A stretch of 64,000 nt of DNA from Haloplasma contractile (GCA_016841945.1 JAENYC010000004.1:1-64000); one strand, 5' to 3'; numbered from the stretch's first letter, positions 18,401 to 25,759 are shown. The notes: generated by a model not told the origin, from the sequence alone. Made by a program: numbers and translations.

Positions 18401-18616
18401 GCAAATGAGTTGGTAAATTATATGGATACCCTCTTTATGCAAGTGGAAACAGATATAAAAGCTTTACCATATACAACCAGTAGAGCCACAGGATATGCAG
18501 ATTTTCCACTGTGGGAAACCGTGGATACTGAAGCCCATGTTTCTGGTACAGCTTGGTATATATTTACGAAAATGAGATTGAATCCATTTGAGGCTGGTTT
18601 GACTAGTGACGAGTAG
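15458..18616 (+). CDS. Large modular surface lipoprotein with a putative carbohydrate-active C-terminal domain
   Basis: 1052 aa. The leader ends in LVGC, a lipobox. Modules in order: an Ig-like N-terminal region; a DUF5011-type Ig domain beginning TPPVVTLNGSDVLTLRVGDE (about 113-190); four similar repeats of about 90 residues, each with a core like LYQGDT...YTYDLNDG (about 190-560); a jelly-roll carbohydrate-binding-like domain (VNGDF ... FEFELGA region, about 560-710); and a C-terminal helical toroid (about 720-1045) with repeated DNAW/GWAYL-type helices, as in six-hairpin glycosidases. GTG at 15458 follows GGAGGA; an ATG at 15434 lies upstream of that site and gives a poorer leader. Probable role is polysaccharide binding or cleavage at the cell surface. 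Its codon choice looks less AT-biased than its neighbours, which may mean transfer. Confidence 0.75.
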   Translation: MKKLTAILSIVLISIILVGCNDLSANQGPNIIVDSDIYIEVNDDSFQLEEHLLIVDDFDEEIPFQSSMIDDSDFDHTKLGSYKGLIEVTDSEGVMSTKEVTIHVQDTTPPVVTLNGSDVLTLRVGDEYTEAGAEIEDNYDMNLSLNIEGCVDTSLTGTYTLEYSCTDESGNTSTIVTREIHVIANSVIYQFSELVITQDEISFVIDINDPDNVSEITSVTLYQGDTVIESLSDFGDPSFTGLYSNNNYQIQVTYTYDLQDGNGLQEQTVSQDVTTLHKTDPTIDLISTATQETISFNISRTDPDNIMDIITVELYQGDTLTETLTDVTEGLFTGLLSNNTYSITVHYTYDLNDGAGAQEQTVIQEVVTLSKIIPSGDIINASATQDAISFDLDITDVDNVGHITTIELYQDDTLITTLSDNNTLMFSDLLSDSSFSIIVIYTYDLNDGLGAQVLNISLEQQTLAKTVPIVTITNIQTMQERMTFDIDVFDTDNVGNITAIELYRGDVLEQTATDLSTREFLGLLPNQVYTLEIRYTYDLNDGKGQTELMTRARREMTITNKIVNGDFSDIPNGELSYFVDGGANATAVITNEELVIDVINTGDEYWTVQYTFSNFELEANSTYILSFDATSTRERYIDINVGQRPTPTSWIGLDSTSINITNTINRYEFQFTTTSAITENVQIVFELGASLQPDGSYLPVDDTTFTFDNVNIYQEIDITEEMEQVYSWFELVRLDNGLHTSSVSSTVVSLYDNALAALVYTMMGDYEYAEDIFDFFNARIDSELKDQYGGFAQIRNLEGNIDGPIGNRWLGDNAWLLIAINYYHDRTNSNTYDLLATEIETWIVSLQNEDGGLNSGYDPTGFMQYPVTEAMIDSHNAVRGDTQFHTDLLNYLSTTRLDTQYGIYMAWPGHPTYQYSLDTIGWAYLGMNGLSDDILSVADALFLMEENGIYGYCADIDKDTIFTELTLTMAAAYNKSGNYIKANELVNYMDTLFMQVETDIKALPYTTSRATGYADFPLWETVDTEAHVSGTAWYIFTKMRLNPFEAGLTSDE

Positions 18617-18852
18617 ATATCCAATCGGAAGAGGAACGCATAACAAAAGGATACTCATTCAACGACTCTTTGTTATATAAGATAAAACAAGGAGAACGTA
18701 ATCTACACTTTTATAAAACTTGAAACATCTGATTAATCAAATAAATTTCATCAGATACTTATGATGGAAATTAAACAGTAGCTTTGAGTTTCATCATATG
18801 CATATACTATCGAGTGGAAAAAAATACTACAATGAGACTTTCCATAAGAGAT

Positions 18853-18880
18853 ATAGACCTATTTATTAGGTCTATTCTTT
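18853..18880 (+). terminator. Intrinsic terminator
   Basis: ATAGACCTA (18853-18861) pairs with TAGGTCTAT (18867-18875), followed by TCTTTT. It is 236 bp after the lipoprotein stop. Confidence 0.6.
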
Positions 18881-18922
18881 TGATAATGAATGGTGGGTAT
18901 ATGATAGCATATGCATAGAATG

Positions 18923-19000
18923 AGGTTCGAAAAAATCATAAGGTGCTATAGATTTTGATGGTGCGCTAATTCGTATCAATACAAGTAGTCTTACACATTA
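18923..19000. repeat. Repeat C copy 2
   Basis: Diverged copy of 14018-14095; the clearest block is GCTAATTCGTATCAA followed by CTTACACA. Confidence 0.4.
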
Positions 19001-19010
19001 GAAGATTATT

Positions 19011-19040
19011 GGTCTAATACGATTTGTGTTAGGCCTTTTT
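19011..19040 (+). terminator. Orphan intrinsic terminator
   Basis: A 10-bp stem with two G-U pairs (19011-19020 with 19026-19035) followed by five T. No gene precedes it. Confidence 0.6.
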
Positions 19041-19259
19041 ATGTACTAATATAGCCATTTCTACATTTGTCCTTGTTTTCAAGACTGTAACTATATAGAT
19101 ATTTAATGACCTATTTTAATACAAAATTAGAATACTTCTACATGATTATATTTTGAAATACACGATTTAAAATTGATTTACACGATTACTGATTTTTATA
19201 AGATTTTTGAGTTGTTTTAGTGTATAATTAACTAAAGATAACATGAAATGGAGGGGCTT

Positions 19260-19739
19260 ATGGATAACTTATTAATTAGAAAAGCAACAGTTGATGATGC
19301 TGAAGGAAAAGGTTATGTTCATTATCAAAGCTGGATTGAAACATATACCGGTCTTTTTCCTGATGAATATATGCAATCTTTAACATTGGAAAGGTCTGTA
19401 AAATTAGCAAAGGATTATCCTGAAAACACTTATGTAGCCATTGTAGATGATAAGATTATTGGATTCAGCTGTTATCTTGAATCACGAGATGAAGATTTAG
19501 AAGATACAGGTGAAATCACGGCTATATACATATTGAAAGAATTTCAAGGTCTTGGTATAGGAAAAAAATTGATGAATGTATGTTATAAGGAGCTAAGTAA
19601 CTTTTCCAAATTATCACTATGGGTACTTGGCAGTAATAAGAAATCAATAGGATTCTATGAAAAACAAGGATTCATTGCTGATGGAAAAACAAAGATGCTT
19701 CATGGAAAAGAAGTTATCAGAATGATTAAGAATGTATGA
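19260..19739 (+). CDS. GNAT-family N-acetyltransferase
   Basis: Acetyl-CoA-dependent acetyltransferase, 159 aa. The CoA-binding motif A is ILKEFQGLGIGKKLM (about residues 89-103), preceded by the beta-4 segment GEITAIY. The closing NKKSIGFYEKQGF (about 126-138) is typical. GGAGGGG (19251-19257) precedes the ATG at 19260; the ATG at 19248 is inside the ribosome site. Substrate unknown: small-molecule, antibiotic or protein acetylation are all possible. Confidence 0.85.
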   Translation: MDNLLIRKATVDDAEGKGYVHYQSWIETYTGLFPDEYMQSLTLERSVKLAKDYPENTYVAIVDDKIIGFSCYLESRDEDLEDTGEITAIYILKEFQGLGIGKKLMNVCYKELSNFSKLSLWVLGSNKKSIGFYEKQGFIADGKTKMLHGKEVIRMIKNV

Positions 19740-19753
19740 GGTGAGGGTTACCT

Positions 19754-19840
19754 TTGCAGGAAATAATTGATTTACTAGAAGACAATATTTTAGTTTCATT
19801 AATCAGTAGATGTATGGTACCAATGAAACTACTATATTAA
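19754..19840 (+). CDS. Possible 28-residue peptide, probably a gene remnant
   Basis: A TTG at 19754 after a GGTGAGG block encodes MQEIIDLLEDNILVSLIS... to TAA at 19838-19840. It sits tightly between two genes. Only the ribosome-site-like block and the spacing support it. Confidence 0.2.
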   Translation: MQEIIDLLEDNILVSLISRCMVPMKLLY

Positions 19841-19849
19841 GGAGTCGAT

Positions 19850-20782
19850 ATGAATAGAATCATCGTGAGTATAAGTAAAATTACTAATTATATTTATCAT
19901 ATGCTTTCAGTATCAAAATGTGGATACGATAATGAATATGGTAAAAAAAATAGTCATATTCATAAAACAGCAGACTTAGACATCTTGAAGATAAATGATG
20001 AATTATTAACCGTTATAGGTGGAAAGTATTTTGGTAGGTTATATAGTGTATTTGTAAGTACACCAGCAGCGATTGAAGAAGATAATATATTTTTACATTA
20101 TCTTGAAGGAATCAAGGATTTATTTCTAAACAATAATCCTGCCTATAATTATGAGAAGTATAAAAATACATATAAAACAGCATATTCAGCACATAAATTT
20201 GTGGTGACGGAACAATCTTGTTTTGATTTTTATAATCATTTGGTAGATATTAAAAAGTCTATTATTGAGATATGTGAGGTTCTAATAAATAATTATGCTC
20301 TATATCATGAATATGTCTGGAAGAAAAGCCAACAAGAGTTAGAATCAAAGGTAGAACTATTAAAGAAATATTTTAATACGGACATAGAGTTAGAATGGGA
20401 AAACTTAACAGGACATAAATATCCATTTCAAAAATTTGAAGTACTTTTGTGCAATTCAATATCTGGTGGTGCACAAGCAATAGATATCGCATATAATAAA
20501 GATGTATTTGATAGTGATATGGACACCGAGACAATCATCCAATACATTAGTCATGAATTCGGAATATTTGTTTTAAGGGATAAATTGGATCAAGAAAAAA
20601 ATATTGATTTTCACTCAAACTATGATATTATTGAATCAGTGGTTGAGTATTTTAACCCTATAAAGTACAAAAATCTAGTTTTTGGAGATAAGTACAATAC
20701 TGTAGTGGAACGTATTAAAAATGTAAAAAGTATGGAGCCTTCAATATCTATGTTTGAAATCATTAATAAAATCAAAAACTAG
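19850..20782 (+). CDS. Orphan 310-residue protein
   Basis: I do not recognise the family. It is soluble, mixed alpha/beta, without a signal peptide or membrane segment, and Tyr- and Asn-rich. A segment QYISHEFGIFVLRDKLD (about 232-248) faintly recalls the HExxH helix of zinc proteases, but the second His is missing. NYALYHEYVWKKSQQELESK suggests a long helix in the middle. AAGGAG (19839-19844) is well placed before the ATG at 19850, so it is probably expressed. It follows the GNAT gene by about 110 bp and may share its transcript. Confidence 0.6.
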   Translation: MNRIIVSISKITNYIYHMLSVSKCGYDNEYGKKNSHIHKTADLDILKINDELLTVIGGKYFGRLYSVFVSTPAAIEEDNIFLHYLEGIKDLFLNNNPAYNYEKYKNTYKTAYSAHKFVVTEQSCFDFYNHLVDIKKSIIEICEVLINNYALYHEYVWKKSQQELESKVELLKKYFNTDIELEWENLTGHKYPFQKFEVLLCNSISGGAQAIDIAYNKDVFDSDMDTETIIQYISHEFGIFVLRDKLDQEKNIDFHSNYDIIESVVEYFNPIKYKNLVFGDKYNTVVERIKNVKSMEPSISMFEIINKIKN

Positions 20783-21256
20783 AGGTTCAACACACAACAA
20801 TAAGCAGATAGTGGAATACCCTGTTTTGATACTAGAATTTCAGCACATAAAATTGAGCAAAATAAAAAGCTACTAATGTAGACATAATTCAGGGGGGAAA
20901 ATTGTATTATAATAGGTCATACAACCCATATAAAAAACATAGGATTGATACAATAGTATTAAGCCTTTTTTGCCTAAATAGGGGATTTTTCGCATTTTAT
21001 CACTCAAATATTATCGTGAGAAGCAGTCGAAATCTAAGGTAAATCTCAATTTGTGAATGGATTCTTACACGAATACATAAAATTTCTACCCGATTACAGA
21101 AATTAGTAATTGAAAGCAATGAGACTACATTATTTTTACATAAAGAATTTCACTGTTATATATGTTATAAGGTGAATTGCCTTCCTGCATTGTGCGTAAA
21201 CAAATTTTAATGAAATTGTCATAGTTCTATTATTAGCACATAAATTTAATGGTTTC
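20783..21256. other. Intergenic stretch with repeat B copy 3
   Basis: No gene seen. It contains the tRNA-Val-tail-like repeat (20924-20971). A block at 21058-21090 resembles 21250-21280 (both GGnTTCTTACACnAATA), so the end of the adjoining minus-strand remnant may be partly duplicated. Confidence 0.5.
20924..20971 (+). repeat. Repeat B copy 3 with terminator hairpin
   Basis: ACCCATATAAAAAACATAGG, then TTGATAC (20944-20950) pairing with GTATTAA (20956-20962), then GCC and six T. Third version of the tRNA-Val flank. Confidence 0.55.
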
Positions 21257-21450
21257 TTACACTAATATGTAACTTTCAATAATATGCTGCTTAAAATCTG
21301 GCAGTAACGAAGCATCTCTATCTGAGTAGACAAAGGCCTCCATAAGAACATCAATGGCATCTTCACCCATACGACCAGCGCACCAGTCGATTAGGTATAT
21401 GTCCGTTCCATCTGGCGTTTACAACCTTGTGACAAATATTTTTGCCCTTA
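21257..21450 (-). pseudogene. C-terminal gene fragment, possibly of a phosphotransferase
   Basis: The minus strand reads TPDGTDIYLIDWCAGRMGED and continues through IDVLMEAFVYSDRDASLLPD to a stop at 21257-21259. An in-frame stop precedes it. GTDIYLIDW followed by an acidic segment recalls the metal-binding end of aminoglycoside-phosphotransferase-like kinases, but the fragment is too short to be sure. No intact N-terminal part is found. Confidence 0.4.
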
Positions 21451-21620
21451 CATGGGGATTTCATCGCAGATTTTTACCTATACTACAAGGATGAACATCT
21501 TTATAGAGATTCTAAAAATAATGTTAAAGTTTGTATAAAAAACTTAAGTTTAGTATGATGGAAACCTACTTTATGTGAACGACGTTTATAGAAATACTAG
21601 GGTAATAACAAGATAAACAA

Positions 21621-21656
21621 AAACCAAAATTCAGATATGAATTTTGGTTTTATTTT
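21621..21656. terminator. Intrinsic terminator, possibly bidirectional
   Basis: A 13-bp perfect stem (21621-21633 with 21638-21650, loop GATA) with T-run on the plus side and a shorter one on the minus side. Confidence 0.65.
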
Positions 21657-21726
21657 TTTAGTTTTATTTATTATGGAAAAATCAAAGGTGTTAGTGATTT
21701 ATAATGTGAAGTCATTACTAACTTTA

Positions 21727-21984
21727 CTATGTTTTTAAACAAAATAGAGTGGTCTTTACTAACAAGATGATGTTCAATATCCGAACACTATTTTTTCGAA
21801 TGTGCCTTTTATCATTAGGTTTTTCGAAGTATTTTTCTAACCATATTCCTTTCACGAGTTTTAAATAGGTATACACTTCACTATCTTTTTTAATTTTTAT
21901 TTCTACATATAGTGATAATACCGGTAGATTTTCACCACGTGGATAACTCTTTTTATTGTTGGCTATTTCTTTACAACCGCTACA
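21727..21984 (-). pseudogene. Minus-strand open frame without a start, probable gene fragment
   Basis: 85 codons are open (GENLPVLSLYVEIKIKKDSE, then YLKLVKGIWLEKYF) but no ATG, GTG or TTG with a ribosome site is present. It lies downstream of the anti-sigma gene on the same strand. The protein-like composition suggests a truncated gene; family unknown. Confidence 0.35.
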
Positions 21985-22012
21985 TTAAACTATAAAAGAG
22001 TGCATTTAACGA

Positions 22013-23359
22013 TTATTCCTCTATCTCATCAGTGTCATCTTCTTCATCGTCTTCATCTTCTTCATCGTCTTCATCATTTTTCTCTGAATCAGTGTCATAA
22101 TCATATCCTGATTCATCCATTGAGTTTGAGTAAATAATACCAGTTAACGCATCGACTTCAAGCTCATATTCATCGTCGCCATAGACAAATTGAATATCAT
22201 AAAATACAATATTATTTTCTATTTCTTGTTCAATTTCTAATTCCGTTATTAATGTTTTATCAAGATTTAATTCTGTGACGATTATGTTCAAAATAACTGT
22301 ATCAGACAATGCATCAGATGGGAATTCGTCACTGTCATCATTATCATCAGGTGTTTCTTCGTCATCCGATGGAATTTCCTCATCTGTAAGTACTGTGCCT
22401 TCTTTTGCATGAACTGTTAATTCAAACTCATCACTGATTGTTTCTATCTCTATCTCATAAACCATAATACCCTCTTCTTGTTCTAACTCAACTTCATATT
22501 CAATAACATCTGCTCTTTCGATACTTAACGTGGTTAGGGCAATATCATAAGCATCTTCTTTGGTTATCATGCTGAGATTACTTGCTTGTCCTACATGTGT
22601 TACATTATCCAATGCATAATTCTTAGCTTCTAGTAATAGATTTAAATCATTAATGGACAATTTAGCTAATTCTTCAGCTTGCATTCTTGGATCAATATCA
22701 ATAATATCTAGTATTAATTCTGCCTTTGCTTCTGAAATATCTAATGCATCTGATAATGACTCAGCTTCCTCAGTAAATTTCAATCGCTGCGCAATGACAG
22801 AACCTTCAATCGAACTAAAGGAGAGTAGATCACTTACTTGTTGAGTTAGTTCAGCAATCAATTCATTTTCATGCGTTATATCATTACTCTGGATAGAGAG
22901 TAATACTGAGTTGGTTAATTCATTTATGTATCCATTGGCAACCATAGAGCCAATGAGCGCATTGATTGCGACATTATAATCAACATTAATTAAATCCATG
23001 TCGCCTACTATGATATCCGCATCACTATTATTCTTAATCACCTTAATGACTTCATCATCTTCATTAAGTTCTAAAACCACACTTGGATTAACGTCAAGCG
23101 CAATCACTGAATACGTGTCTTGTGTTGGTCCAATATCAATGCTAAAGAGGATTAAAGCAAAAATAACGACAAGTGATAATGAGGCAACTGAATAGGTGAA
23201 ACGTTTGTGTGTAAACATACTTTTTAATTTATCCCAAAGAGATTCTTTCGGTGTGTCTTCTGTCATTTTTGGACAATCAGCTAGGATTTTTTGAAAGAGT
23301 TCTGGTTTTTGTTTATCAAATTCATCATATATTTTTTGTTCAATCTCTTTAAGTTTCAT
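22013..23359 (-). CDS. Membrane anti-sigma factor with RsgI-like ectodomain, two PepSY-like repeats and acidic tail
   Basis: 448 aa. A cytoplasmic N terminus (about 1-55, with KQKPELFQKILADCP) should hold the sigma factor. One transmembrane helix follows (about 57-75). Outside is an RsgI-like domain (IALDVNPSVVLELNEDDEVI, about 85-195), a helical linker with DISEAKAELILDI, two PepSY-like beta repeats (about 265-325 and 350-410) and a highly Asp/Glu-rich tail that may bind calcium or a cationic surface. RsgI family members sense extracellular polysaccharide or stress and release sigma by cleavage; the signal here is unknown. GGAGG (before 23359) favours the second ATG over the one at 23365. 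It overlaps the sigma gene by 11 bp. A paralogous ectodomain is encoded at 24056-25210. Confidence 0.8.
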   Translation of the reverse strand: MKLKEIEQKIYDEFDKQKPELFQKILADCPKMTEDTPKESLWDKLKSMFTHKRFTYSVASLSLVVIFALILFSIDIGPTQDTYSVIALDVNPSVVLELNEDDEVIKVIKNNSDADIIVGDMDLINVDYNVAINALIGSMVANGYINELTNSVLLSIQSNDITHENELIAELTQQVSDLLSFSSIEGSVIAQRLKFTEEAESLSDALDISEAKAELILDIIDIDPRMQAEELAKLSINDLNLLLEAKNYALDNVTHVGQASNLSMITKEDAYDIALTTLSIERADVIEYEVELEQEEGIMVYEIEIETISDEFELTVHAKEGTVLTDEEIPSDDEETPDDNDDSDEFPSDALSDTVILNIIVTELNLDKTLITELEIEQEIENNIVFYDIQFVYGDDEYELEVDALTGIIYSNSMDESGYDYDTDSEKNDEDDEEDEDDEEDDTDEIEE

Positions 23360-23912
23360 ATTCATTCACCTCCATTAAGGTTTTAAGTTTTTTTAATGAT
23401 CGTCGATATTTTGATAGGACTGTCGAAAGTGGCATGTCCATCACATCAGCAATATCTTTATGTTTCATGTCTGACATCGCATGCATCACTACAATTTGAC
23501 GTTCATCTTCATTAAGATGATCTAATAAAGCTGTGACAAGCATTTCATTATGAACTTCTTCAACAATATTGGTGTCTTCACCAATATCATACACATCGTC
23601 TATATTGACATGATTACGTTTTGATTGATCACGCAGTAACATATAAGCATGATTTCGTGTAATTGTAAAAATCCATGCCATTGCCTTTCCATTTGGTGAG
23701 TAACTCTGAATCTTTTCATAAATACTAATGTAGGTGGCTTGGACAATATCGTTGGCATCATCCCGATTACCTACAATTGACATGGCATATCCAAATACTG
23801 CAGCGCTCGTTTGATTATATAAATCTTCAAACGCTTTTGCGTCATAACGCGAAACTTGTTTCATTAGTTTGTCGCTTACATTTAATGATTTCTTTTTTGC
23901 TTTTAATGCCAT
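23349..23912 (-). CDS. ECF-type RNA polymerase sigma factor
   Basis: 187 aa. Region 2 spans about residues 21-90 (LYNQTSAAVFGYAMSIVGNR; DIVQATYISIYEKI; WIFTITRNHAYMLLRD). Region 4 spans about 125-180 with a helix-turn-helix (HKDIADVMDMPLSTVLSKYR). Regions 1 and 3 are absent, as in the ECF group. GAGGTG lies four bases before the ATG at 23912. It is the first gene of a two-gene unit with its membrane anti-sigma partner, the standard arrangement for ECF control. Likely targets include this unit and the lipoprotein upstream, though no shared promoter motif was found by eye. Confidence 0.9.
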   Translation of the reverse strand: MALKAKKKSLNVSDKLMKQVSRYDAKAFEDLYNQTSAAVFGYAMSIVGNRDDANDIVQATYISIYEKIQSYSPNGKAMAWIFTITRNHAYMLLRDQSKRNHVNIDDVYDIGEDTNIVEEVHNEMLVTALLDHLNEDERQIVVMHAMSDMKHKDIADVMDMPLSTVLSKYRRSLKKLKTLMEVNEYET

Positions 23913-23949
23913 GTTACACCTCACTTTACATGTGTTATCTTTTTAAAAA

Positions 23950-23979
23950 AGTATATCATATCCATGAGATGTATTCCAA
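23950..23979 (-). promoter_or_regulatory. Promoter of the sigma/anti-sigma unit
   Basis: On the minus strand: TTGGAA, 18 bp, TATACT preceded by TGA. GGAATAC overlaps the -35 and could also serve as an ECF-type -35, so autoregulation is possible. Confidence 0.45.
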
Positions 23980-23997
23980 TAACCTACACTAATTTTA

Positions 23998-24026
23998 GAA
24001 GCCGATTAAAGAGTATCATCGGCTTC
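23998..24026. terminator. Hairpin between lipoprotein and sigma genes
   Basis: GAAGCCGAT (23998-24006) pairs perfectly with ATCGGCTTC (24018-24026), followed on the minus strand by TAAAATTAG. The T-run is poor, so it may attenuate rather than stop transcription. Confidence 0.45.
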
Positions 24027-24055
24027 TGGTATCAACATCTACAAGTTATTGACTT

Positions 24056-25210
24056 TTATGCGTCTGTGTTGTCTTCTGAATCGTCGTCTTCGTCTTCCTC
24101 TTCTTCCTCGTCTTCATCTTCCTCGTCGTCATCATCATGACCATATCCAGCTTCATCCATGGAATATGAATAGAATTCTCCAGATAAGGCATCAACTTCT
24201 AATTCATACTCATCGCCATTGTAAACAAATTCGATTTCGTAATATGCAACACCGTTATCCATATCTTGTTCAACTTCTAACTCTGTCATTAATGAACGAT
24301 CTAATCCTAACCCAATCGCAACAAGATCTAAGATGGCTTCTTCCGTTAACGCATCTGACGGGAATACATCATCATCATCGTCGTCATCGTCATCTTGTTC
24401 AACATATACAGTTCCGTCTTTTGCATTGATGAGTAATTCAAATTCGTTACTATTGGTTTCGATTTCGACTTCATAAACCATGATACCATCTTCTTGTTCA
24501 AGCTCGATTTCAGTACTCACCACTAGCGTTTCGTCTAACTCTAATTCTGTTAAAGAAGCTTGATATGCATCATCTGGAGCAATTATACCAAGTTCACTAG
24601 CTGATCCAACTTTTTCAATGTTGTCTAATGCATAATTTTTCGCTTCTAACAAGAGATTTAAATCATTAATAGATAATACTGCTAAATCTTCTACTGTCAC
24701 ACGTGGATCAATTTCTGTAATGTCTAAAATGAGTTCTGCTTTTGCTTCAGAAACATCTAATGTTTCAGCTAATTCTTCAGCATCTGCATCATTGTCTAAT
24801 GACCGTGAGATAACAGATCCAGCAATCGCACTACCTGCGAGATAGTCACTGACTGTTTGCGCTAATTCTTCTAATAATGCAACTTCTTTTGTTTCATCTT
24901 CACTTGAGACAGATAACAATACTGAGTTATATAATTCAGTAATATATCCATTTGTTACCATAGAGCCAATCAAGGCATTTAGTGCTACATTACAATCAAC
25001 ACCAATTAAATCCATATCACCGATAATCGCATCGGCATCTTCATTATTTTTGATGACATTTATGACTTTGTCATCTTCATCTAATTCTAGTACCACACTT
25101 GGGTTAACATCAATCGCAATGGTTGATGCAGCTGCCTTTGTGTTACCTGCACATGCACTAAGTGTAATCATAAATACTAATACTAATCCTAAACTTAAAA
25201 TTTTCTTCAT
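24056..25210 (-). CDS. Lipoprotein paralogue of the anti-sigma ectodomain
   Basis: 384 aa. The leader ends in LSAC (lipobox), so it is lipid-anchored outside. From residue 30 on it follows the anti-sigma protein almost module by module: IAIDVNPSVVLELDEDDKVI, NALIGSMVTNGYI, DVSEAKAELILDI, LSINDLNLLLEAKNYALDN, two PepSY-like repeats and an even more acidic tail (Asp/Glu runs with YGHDDDDEE). It lacks the cytoplasmic domain and membrane helix. AAAGGAAG precedes the ATG. It lies directly upstream of the sigma gene on the same strand. It may compete for the same ligand, buffer the signal, or act as a regulated output. Confidence 0.8.
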   Translation of the reverse strand: MKKILSLGLVLVFMITLSACAGNTKAAASTIAIDVNPSVVLELDEDDKVINVIKNNEDADAIIGDMDLIGVDCNVALNALIGSMVTNGYITELYNSVLLSVSSEDETKEVALLEELAQTVSDYLAGSAIAGSVISRSLDNDADAEELAETLDVSEAKAELILDITEIDPRVTVEDLAVLSINDLNLLLEAKNYALDNIEKVGSASELGIIAPDDAYQASLTELELDETLVVSTEIELEQEDGIMVYEVEIETNSNEFELLINAKDGTVYVEQDDDDDDDDDVFPSDALTEEAILDLVAIGLGLDRSLMTELEVEQDMDNGVAYYEIEFVYNGDEYELEVDALSGEFYSYSMDEAGYGHDDDDEEDEDEEEEEDEDDDSEDNTDA

Positions 25211-25342
25211 TTTTATCTTCCTTTCGTTTTTTGTTCTTCATTATACTAATGCAGGAAGTATCGAAAATATCTCAAATATTTCAAATTTTTTATTTTTTTA
25301 AAAAGTATTCTATTATGCCACATTTCAAATAAGGTTTAGAAA

Positions 25343-25364
25343 CAAAAAAAGAGAAAACTCTTTT
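25343..25364 (-). terminator. Minus-strand terminator
   Basis: Seven-base arms (25347-25353 with 25358-25364, loop AAAA) with an A-run on the plus strand, i.e. a T-run for minus-strand RNA. Confidence 0.5.
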
Positions 25365-25528
25365 CCATATAAAAAGACTACGATTATTTAATCTTAGACA
25401 CTTTATTACTTCCTGCTTTGGCATAGCATTTCAAAAAAAGCGATTTAACTATTTTTTAATAAATAGTGAACGATTAAATAAAGTGTACTCTTTCAGCCAA
25501 TATTTCATAGAAATAACCTTAAAAATGT

Positions 25529-25550
25529 AAAAAAACAGGCAAAAATTGCC
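25529..25550 (-). terminator. Terminator of the minus-strand tRNA-Val
   Basis: GGCAA/TTGCC stem (25538-25550) followed on the minus strand by TG and seven T, 92 bp after the tRNA. Confidence 0.6.
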
Positions 25551-25641
25551 CATTTTCCTTATAATTTTGAAACAAGTTAATATGCCTTAAACGTCCATAT
25601 TTAGCGCTTAAATGGCAGAAATAAACTTGGTATAATCTAAT

Positions 25642-25716
25642 TGGTGGAGTTAGAGGGACTTGAACCCCCGACCCCCTGCACGTCAAGCAGGTGCTCTCCC
25701 GCTGAGCTATAACTCC
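25642..25716 (-). tRNA. tRNA-Val (anticodon GAC), copy 2
   Basis: Minus-strand acceptor GGAGTTA (25716-25710) pairs with TAACTCC. The anticodon loop TTGACGT is as in copy 1. CCA is encoded (25644-25642). It differs from the plus-strand copy at a few D- and T-arm positions. Confidence 0.95.
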
Positions 25717-25730
25717 AATTATTTATATAT

Positions 25731-25759
25731 ATTATACATTGTAAATATTAAAAATTCAA
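25731..25759 (-). promoter_or_regulatory. Promoter of the minus-strand tRNA-Val
   Basis: Minus strand: TTGAAT (25759-25754), 17 bp, TATAAT (25736-25731). Confidence 0.7.

Larger units (their letters stand above)
18617..19259. other. Intergenic stretch with two terminators and a repeat
   Basis: No gene seen. Contains a terminator at 18853-18880 that may serve the large lipoprotein gene, repeat C copy 2 (18923-19000), a second terminator at 19011-19040, and AT-rich DNA before the GNAT gene. Confidence 0.55.
25211..25641. other. Intergenic stretch with minus-strand terminators
   Basis: No gene seen. It contains two minus-strand terminators and an ACACTTTATT/AATAAAGTGT inverted pair (about 25398-25486). 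The DNA next to tRNA-Val on the minus strand reads CCAAGTTTATTTCTGCC, recalling the start of repeat A. Confidence 0.5.

Noticed and set aside
24049-24429. Plus-strand open frame rich in His, Arg and Leu
   Set aside because: It is the complement of the Asp/Glu repeats of the lipoprotein tail.
5049-25641. Prophage or integrative element as the source of the accessory region
   Set aside because: No integrase, capsid, portal, relaxase or conjugation gene was found. Only repeats beside tRNA-Val hint at integration.
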